Positions 13,208 to 18,517 of a DNA stretch of 18,517 bases are shown one piece after another. Both the position numbers and the translations under genes were made by a program. This DNA comes from JAIEPT01 sp038217425 (GTDB taxonomy: Bacteria; Planctomycetota; Planctomycetia; Gemmatales; Gemmataceae), in assembly GCA_038217425.1 (NCBI GenBank), contig JBBQPM010000132.1, positions 1-18,517 of the forward strand, in the 5' to 3' direction. The notes below the pieces were generated by a model, which did not search any database, was not told the origin of the DNA, and was given only the letters and a program-made list of their open reading frames with translations. Position 1 is the first letter of the stretch. Every line of letters begins with the position of its first letter.

Positions 13208-14593
13208 TCAGGCGAGGATGCCGCGGACCGGTTCGCCGCCGTGGCCGATGTGGTTGGGGCGCGTCGCCAGGTCGGGCACCATCAGGTGCGGATCGATGCC
13301 GAGTAAGTCGTACACCGTGGCGCACAAGTCGCCCGGGCTGACCGGAAGGTCCGTCGGGAAACTACCGATGCGGTCGCTACGGCCATGCACGTGGCCTTGC
13401 TTCACGGCGCCCCCCGCGAGCAGACAGAAGCCGCATTGCGGCCAATGATCGCGGCCGGCGTTCTTGTTCGTCCGCGGCGTTCGGCCCATGTCGCCCATCA
13501 CCAGCACCAGCGTGCTATCCCACAACCCGCGTTGTTTCAGATCGTCGAACAAGGCGCTGACGCCCCGGTCCAGATACGGGCAGAGCCAGCTGCGCAACAT
13601 GTTGAAGTTGTTGCTGTGCGTGTCCCAGTGGCCGTTGCCTTTGGACTCGGTGTGTACGGTAATGAACGTCACGCCCGCTTCGACGAGGCGTCGGGCCAGG
13701 AGGAAGCTGCTGCCGAAGAGATTTCGTCCATAGCGATCGCGCACGCTGGCGTTCTCGACGCCGAGGTCGAACGCTTGCCGAGATTGCGCGGAGAGCAAGA
13801 TCTCGAACGCCTGACGTTGGCGGTGATCCATGAGGCGATAGGCGGGCGAGTTCTCCAGTCGCTGACTCTCGGCATTCACCTGTGCCAGGAGCGAACGGCG
13901 CTGGCTGAGGGCGTCGAGCGAGATCGAGGCTTCCAGCGACGGAAGTTTCGGATCGCCGATCGGTTCGTACGAGGGATCGTAGAAGTCGCGGGCGGCGTCG
14001 ACGTCCTTGGAGAACTTGGGGTCGCACAGGCTGAAGAGCGGATTGTACTGGCTGCCAAGATACCCGCCGTACGGTCCGCTGCGGCGCAGGCCCTGGCTGT
14101 AGCCGGGATAGGCCGGCAGAACGACGTAGGGAGGAACGCCCGGCCGAGTCAGGCCGGAATAATGGCAGACGGAGCCCATGCTGGGATGGTCGGTCGGCTT
14201 GGAGAAGTAATCGCGTTGGTCTTGCCCGCCGGTGAAGCCGGTCATCACGGCGTAGGGATTATGGCTATTATAGCCGTGCGAAACGGTGCGGACGAGGCAG
14301 GTGCGGTCGAGCCAGCGCGCCAGTCGCGGTAGATGTTCGCCGACGTGGACGCCCGGGAGCGCCGATTGGATGGCCTTGAATTCGCCGCGAATTTCTTCGG
14401 GGGCGTCGGGCTTTGGATCGAACGTGTCGATGTGGCTGGGCCCGCCGAACAGGTCGATGAGGATAACGGACTTCACCCGGCCATTCCGCGGCTGGGTCGC
14501 CTGGGCCTGAGTGAGTGCGGAGGCGCCGAAGAGCGAGAGGGCGCCTGCCTTGAGCAGACTGCGGCGCGAGATGCCGTTGAGAACTTCGATCAT
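13208..14593 (-). CDS. DUF1501 protein with Tat signal (downstream copy)
   Basis: The start is the ATG at 14593 (MIEVLNGISRR), which has GGAGG close upstream; upstream in-frame codons are non-coding. The protein is 461 aa. A Tat signal is visible: SRRSLLKAG at 9-17, hydrophobic stretch, then AQA near 30-32. DUF1501 proteins are related to the alkaline-phosphatase/sulfatase superfamily. The corresponding metal-site-like segments are FGGPSHIDTFDPKP at 49-62, WDTHSNNF in the middle, and MGDMGRTPRTN with GRDHWPQ near the end. In planctomycetes these genes sit beside cytochrome-type PSCyt/DUF1553 genes. The biochemical role is not established. It is only distantly similar to the neighbouring DUF1501 gene. 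Confidence 0.9.
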   Translation of the reverse strand: MIEVLNGISRRSLLKAGALSLFGASALTQAQATQPRNGRVKSVILIDLFGGPSHIDTFDPKPDAPEEIRGEFKAIQSALPGVHVGEHLPRLARWLDRTCLVRTVSHGYNSHNPYAVMTGFTGGQDQRDYFSKPTDHPSMGSVCHYSGLTRPGVPPYVVLPAYPGYSQGLRRSGPYGGYLGSQYNPLFSLCDPKFSKDVDAARDFYDPSYEPIGDPKLPSLEASISLDALSQRRSLLAQVNAESQRLENSPAYRLMDHRQRQAFEILLSAQSRQAFDLGVENASVRDRYGRNLFGSSFLLARRLVEAGVTFITVHTESKGNGHWDTHSNNFNMLRSWLCPYLDRGVSALFDDLKQRGLWDSTLVLVMGDMGRTPRTNKNAGRDHWPQCGFCLLAGGAVKQGHVHGRSDRIGSFPTDLPVSPGDLCATVYDLLGIDPHLMVPDLATRPNHIGHGGEPVRGILA

Positions 14594-14702
14594 GAGGCCT
14601 CCGGAGAGAGGGGAGGATGGCGGGGCGGGAGGAATCTGCAGCAGCAGTATCGTAGCAGAAAATCGACGCGTGTCAGCAGAGAATGGGCAAAATTCCCATG
14701 TC

Positions 14703-16082
14703 TCAAGCAATGATTTCTCGGATCACCTGGCCGGCGACGTCGGTGAGGCGGAAGTCTCGGCCGCTGTATCGGTACGTCAGGCGCTCGTGATCCAGGCCCA
14801 TGAGGTGCAGCATGGTGGCGTGCAGGTCGTGAACGTGCGTGCGTTTGTCGACAGCGGCGAAACCGAAATCGTCGGTGGCGCCGTAAGTCATACCGCCCTT
14901 GACGCCGCCGCCGGCAAGCCAGGTGCAGAACCCGTAGGGATTGTGATCGCGGCCCGTGGCGCCTTCGCTCGTGGGCGTTCGTCCGAATTCGCCGCCCCAA
15001 ACCACCAGCGTTTCTTCGAGCAGGCCGCGGCACTCCAGATCGCGCAGCAGCGCGGCAATCGGCTGATCGACCATGCTGGCGCGGCTGGCGTGTCGGCGAA
15101 TGTCATCGTGATCGTCCCAGTTTTCGCCCGCGCCGAAGTAAAGCTGCACGACGCGGACCCCGCGCTCGACGAGTCGACGGGCGAGAAGGCAGCCATTGCC
15201 GAAATCGCCGTTGCCGTACAGGTCGCGTGTGGCGCGCGTTTCGTTCGACAGGTCGAAAGCGTCCTGCGCTTCGAACTGCATGCGGAAGGCCATCTCCATC
15301 GCCTGGATTCGACCTTCGAGCGAAGCATCGCCGGGCCGTGCGGAGCGGTGCTGATCGTTCATGGCGCGAATGAGATCGATCTGGTCCCGCTGCGCCTCGC
15401 GGGAGAGGACGGTATTCTCGATGTGCGGAATCGCGTTGCGCGGCGTGAGGCCGCGATTGTTGACGAAGGTTCCCTGGTAGATGCCGGGCAGAAAGCTGTT
15501 GTTCCAAAGTTGAGGCCCGACGACGCCCGGCCGTCCGGGGCACAGGGCGATGAAGCCGGGGAGATTCTGATTCTCGCTCCCCAGGCCGTAGAGCATCCAG
15601 GAGCCAAAGCAAGGACGCGTCGGCTGCATGACGCCGGACGTCAGGAGCAGCATGGCCGGATCGTGGTTCGGGATATCGGTGTACATGCTACGCAGGACGC
15701 ATAGCTTGTCGGCATGGGCCGACAGGTGCGGGAAGATGGAACTGATCTCGAGCCCCGATTGACCGTACTTGCGAAACGTGAACGGCGACGGCATGAGCGC
15801 GCCGGTCCGGCGTTCCGTTACCAGGTTGGCGGAAGGCGGGCGTTGGCCTTGATAGGTCGTGAGCGCGGGCTTGGGATCGAAGGTATCGACCTGCGAGGGG
15901 CCGCCGTTCATGTACAGATGGATGACGTGTTTCGCCTTGGCGGGAAAATGCGGCGCCTTGGGGGCCAGCGGATTCTCGGCGTCGGCGCGCAGGTGCTGCT
16001 CGTTCATGAGCCCGGCCAGGCCGAGGGCGCCGAGCCCCGTACCGGCACGGGTGAGAAGGTCGCGACGAGTGAACATCCGCAT
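14703..16082 (-). CDS. DUF1501 protein with Tat signal (upstream copy)
   Basis: The ATG at 16082 follows GAGGA; a second ATG at 16076 is two codons later. The protein is 459 aa with Tat motif FTRRDLLTRAG at 4-14 and a following hydrophobic segment. DUF1501 signature parts are MNGGPSQVDTFDPKP at 58-72, a DDHDDIRRH segment in the middle and GGEFGRTPTSEGATGRDHNP near the C-terminus, then a DLHATMLHLMGLDH helix. It starts 40 bases after the stop of the PSCyt/DUF1553 gene, the usual planctomycete pairing, so the two are almost certainly co-transcribed. The protein is probably exported; its substrate is unknown. Confidence 0.93.
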   Translation of the reverse strand: MRMFTRRDLLTRAGTGLGALGLAGLMNEQHLRADAENPLAPKAPHFPAKAKHVIHLYMNGGPSQVDTFDPKPALTTYQGQRPPSANLVTERRTGALMPSPFTFRKYGQSGLEISSIFPHLSAHADKLCVLRSMYTDIPNHDPAMLLLTSGVMQPTRPCFGSWMLYGLGSENQNLPGFIALCPGRPGVVGPQLWNNSFLPGIYQGTFVNNRGLTPRNAIPHIENTVLSREAQRDQIDLIRAMNDQHRSARPGDASLEGRIQAMEMAFRMQFEAQDAFDLSNETRATRDLYGNGDFGNGCLLARRLVERGVRVVQLYFGAGENWDDHDDIRRHASRASMVDQPIAALLRDLECRGLLEETLVVWGGEFGRTPTSEGATGRDHNPYGFCTWLAGGGVKGGMTYGATDDFGFAAVDKRTHVHDLHATMLHLMGLDHERLTYRYSGRDFRLTDVAGQVIREIIA

Positions 16083-16122
16083 GGTAAATCCTCGAATGCA
16101 TAGTGCCGCTGCTTGCGAGCGG

Positions 16123-18517
16123 TCAATCGACGTACACGAACTCGTTGCTGGCCAGCAGCGCTTGGGCGAAGCGCTCGAGGCGAGACAGGGCGTTCTTCGA
16201 ACGCGGGTCCGCTTCCGCCGGCACCGACAGGTAGCGAACGCCGATCTGAACTTCAGTATCCCCGGCGGGCCGGCTCAGGGCAAGCCAGTAAGCGGCCCGG
16301 ATCTGGGCGGCAAAGTCGGCTTCCTTTTCAATTCGACTCGCCAGCGCCTTGGCCTGGGCGACGGCGAACGGGCTGTTGATGGCGAAGAGCAACTGCTGGG
16401 GCACCGTCGTCTCGGTGCGGCGATCGCTGGTAATGTTGGCGTCGGGGAAGTCGAAGAGCCGCAAGAGCTGACTGAGGTCGAGCCTGCTAATTTTGCCGTA
16501 GACCGTGCGACGCCGATTGGCGACGTCATCGATGCTCGTGCTCTTTCCCCCCATCGACAGGTCGAGCGTGCCGGCCGCCGCGAGCAAGGAATCGCGGTAC
16601 GCTTCGACAGTGACGCGACGGCGATTCATCCGCCAGAGCAGCCGATTTTCGGGATCAGCGTCCTGATTCTTCGCGACGATGTTCGAATCGCGCTGGAAGG
16701 TTTCGCTGAGCAGTATCTCGCGATGCAGTTTCTTGACGGACCAGTTCCCTTTCACGAATTGATCGGCCAGGTAGTCGAGCAACTCCGGATGGCTGGGACT
16801 TTCGCCGAGCGCGCCGAAGTTGCTCGGAGTGCCGACCAATCCCTTGCCGAAATGCTGCTGCCAAACACGGTTGACCATGACGCGCGCGGTGAGCGGGTTC
16901 TTCGGGTCGGCAATCGCCTCGGCGAGTTCGCGCCGTCCGCTGCCGTCTTTGAAGAGGACTCGCTCCTCGCCGCCGAGGATGCGCAGGAATCGGCGCGGAG
17001 CCACTTCGCCGGACTTATACGGATTGCCGCGCAACGCCACCTTGATGTCGCCGACCTTCTTTCCCTCGGCGATTCCGTGCGCCACTGGCAAGGGCGCCGG
17101 CGTCTGGTCCCATTTCGCCTTGGCCTCGGCTTTCAGCGCGGCATGTGCGGCCACACGCTCCGGCGCCGCCGAAGCAAGCACCTCCTCCGCCGAAAGGGGA
17201 AAGACTCCCTTGGGGCCGAACAAGTCGTTCTGAATGTCCATGTTTCGTTTGGGAATCGGCTTGTCGAGATTCTGCGTGACCGCCTGACTGTAAGCGCTCG
17301 CGATGCCACGCACCTCCGCCGGCACTTCGCGCGGGCTCTCCTTCGTGGGCAAGTGCTTCGACCATGCCTTCAAGGTTGCGTGGGACGCATCGCGTCGGCC
17401 CACGTACTTGAGCAGTCGGCTGAACGAGTCCTTGTCGAGCTGGACCGCCTGCGCGTCCGCGGCGACGGTGCGATCGGGTTCGTCGAGCTTCTTCGCATGG
17501 TGTAACCAGATCGCGGCGAAGTAGTCGGGGAGTTTGTTCGCGATGCCGCGCGCGACGCGGTCCTTTTCTTCCTGGACGAGATCGTTGACCCGCGCGTCCG
17601 CCTCGACAGCCTCCTTGCGGGCGGCCTCGTAGCGAGCGACCTCCGCTTTCGGGGCGAGCGGCACCTCCGCCATTTTCGTGCTGTCGAAGATGCCCGCGAT
17701 TGAGTAATAGTCGATGGTCGGGATCGGATCGAATTTGTGATCGTGGCAACGAGCACAACTTACCGTGAGCCCGAGGAAGCCACGCGTGAGCGTATCGACC
17801 CGATCGTCGAGCGTTTCGGCCTTCGCCCGCAACGGGTCGCCGTTGGCCACGTAGAGTTGCCCCAGTCCGAAGAGCCCCAGTGCGGCGAGGTGTTTCGGTT
17901 CCTGATCGGTCTCGTCGTAAAGGTCGGCCGCGATCTGGTACTTCACGAAACGGTCGTACGGCAAGTCGCTGTTAAAGGCGTCGATCGCCCAGTCGCGATA
18001 ACGCCACGCATGGACGATACCTTCCTTGCCCAGGTTGAAGTTCACGTCTTCGCCGTAGCGGGCGACATCGAGCCAAATGCGTGCCTGATGCTCGCCGAAA
18101 CGCGGCGAAGCGAGTAGCCGATCGAGAACCTTGGCGAACGCGTCCGATGCGTCGTCGCGCAAATAGTCCTCGACCTCGGCGCGAGTTGGTGGCAGTCCGG
18201 TCAGCGTAAAGGTCGCTCGGCGGATGAGCACGAGGCGGTCCGCTCGGCCCACGGGCGTCAGCCCTTTCTCCTCGAGCTTGGCGGCAACGAAACGATCGAT
18301 CGGCGCCCCGGCGCCCGCGGGCAACACGAATTTTACAGGGCGAAATGCCCAAAAGTTCTCAGCCGTCTTCCAGTCGATTCCCTTGACGGCGACTTCGACG
18401 ACGCCCGTGCGCGGATCGGGCGCTCCCAGGTCGATCCACTTCGCCAGGATCGCGACTTGCTCCTTGCTGAGATGCGTATCGGGCGGCATCTGCGGCGGCG
18501 TTTCCGTTCCCCCTTTG
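16123..18517 (-). CDS. PSCyt1/DUF1549/DUF1553 protein, N-terminus outside window
   Basis: The frame stays open to the right edge, so the start and most of the cytochrome-like PSCyt1 domain are missing; only its end is seen (MPPDTHLSKEQVAILAKWID then GAPDP). A DUF1549 (PSCyt2) domain follows, with the typical SCARCHDHKFDPIPTIDYY near 17700-17760. After a long charged middle comes DUF1553 (PSD1), containing TARVMVNRVWQQHFGKGLVG and SPSHPELLDYLADQF near 16760-16900. At least 797 codons are visible. These large planctomycete proteins are predicted to be exported and haem-binding, but their reaction is unknown. The gene leads a run with the two DUF1501 genes. Confidence 0.94.
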   Translation of the reverse strand, partial: KGGTETPPQMPPDTHLSKEQVAILAKWIDLGAPDPRTGVVEVAVKGIDWKTAENFWAFRPVKFVLPAGAGAPIDRFVAAKLEEKGLTPVGRADRLVLIRRATFTLTGLPPTRAEVEDYLRDDASDAFAKVLDRLLASPRFGEHQARIWLDVARYGEDVNFNLGKEGIVHAWRYRDWAIDAFNSDLPYDRFVKYQIAADLYDETDQEPKHLAALGLFGLGQLYVANGDPLRAKAETLDDRVDTLTRGFLGLTVSCARCHDHKFDPIPTIDYYSIAGIFDSTKMAEVPLAPKAEVARYEAARKEAVEADARVNDLVQEEKDRVARGIANKLPDYFAAIWLHHAKKLDEPDRTVAADAQAVQLDKDSFSRLLKYVGRRDASHATLKAWSKHLPTKESPREVPAEVRGIASAYSQAVTQNLDKPIPKRNMDIQNDLFGPKGVFPLSAEEVLASAAPERVAAHAALKAEAKAKWDQTPAPLPVAHGIAEGKKVGDIKVALRGNPYKSGEVAPRRFLRILGGEERVLFKDGSGRRELAEAIADPKNPLTARVMVNRVWQQHFGKGLVGTPSNFGALGESPSHPELLDYLADQFVKGNWSVKKLHREILLSETFQRDSNIVAKNQDADPENRLLWRMNRRRVTVEAYRDSLLAAAGTLDLSMGGKSTSIDDVANRRRTVYGKISRLDLSQLLRLFDFPDANITSDRRTETTVPQQLLFAINSPFAVAQAKALASRIEKEADFAAQIRAAYWLALSRPAGDTEVQIGVRYLSVPAEADPRSKNALSRLERFAQALLASNEFVYVD

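Noticed and set aside
13385..15704. Long plus-strand open frames opposite the DUF1501 genes
   Set aside because: These are antisense shadows of the DUF1501 genes with the same low-complexity composition and no ribosome binding site.
15859..17505. A 548-codon open frame on the plus strand
   Set aside because: It is antisense to the DUF1501 and DUF1553 genes, whose motifs are unmistakable, and it shows no motif of its own.

Overview
The window looks like a planctomycete chromosome carrying an integrated mobile element. The planctomycete assignment rests on the leftward block at 13208-18517: a PSCyt/DUF1549/DUF1553-type protein and two DUF1501 proteins with Tat signals, a combination largely typical of Planctomycetota. 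A futalosine-pathway menaquinone gene (mqnD) and a GC-rich host codon bias fit. The genus cannot be named from the sequence.

Region 1 (1 to about 7.7-7.9 kb) is accessory DNA. It is a rightward train of mostly small, tightly packed genes, often with overlapping stop and start codons, ended by a convergent tyrosine recombinase (6528-7679, minus). Its left end is outside the window. Cargo: a beta-grasp/DUF3102-like protein, a beta-class DNA methyltransferase, a protein with an OmpR-type winged helix, at least seven small unrecognised proteins, an orphan methyltransferase C-terminus behind an excisionase-like HTH, and an HTH_17 protein. A segment of about 440 bp, covering the methyltransferase C-terminus, the gene junction and the N-terminus of the next gene, is present twice (1664-2104 and 5707-6140). 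Each copy is joined to different flanking domains, which is direct evidence of module shuffling. The short stretch 4371-4663 holds possible gene debris.

Region 2 (7680-7983) is the junction. It has a leftward promoter for the integrase with an 11-bp-spaced direct repeat downstream, and a rightward near-consensus promoter for the host operon.

Region 3 (7984-11916) is a three-gene molybdenum hydroxylase operon of the xanthine/aldehyde dehydrogenase family, ordered [2Fe-2S] subunit with Tat signal, molybdopterin subunit, FAD subunit. The FAD subunit carries a cysteine-rich insertion like that of PaoB and 4-hydroxybenzoyl-CoA reductase beta subunits, so the complex is probably a periplasmic oxidoreductase with an additional [4Fe-4S] cluster.

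Region 4 (11978-12276) is a hicB-like antitoxin followed by what looks like the C-terminal third of a hicA toxin, a decayed toxin-antitoxin pair. Region 5 (12282-13121, minus) is mqnD. Region 6 (13208 to the window end, minus) runs from the partial PSCyt/DUF1553 gene through two DUF1501 genes, probably one operon.

The most interesting parts are the shuffled methyltransferase/HTH modules, the beta-grasp-DUF3102 fusion with an internal Gly-Gly, and the uncharacterised small-gene cargo. I do not see a complete known defence system, and I do not claim one.
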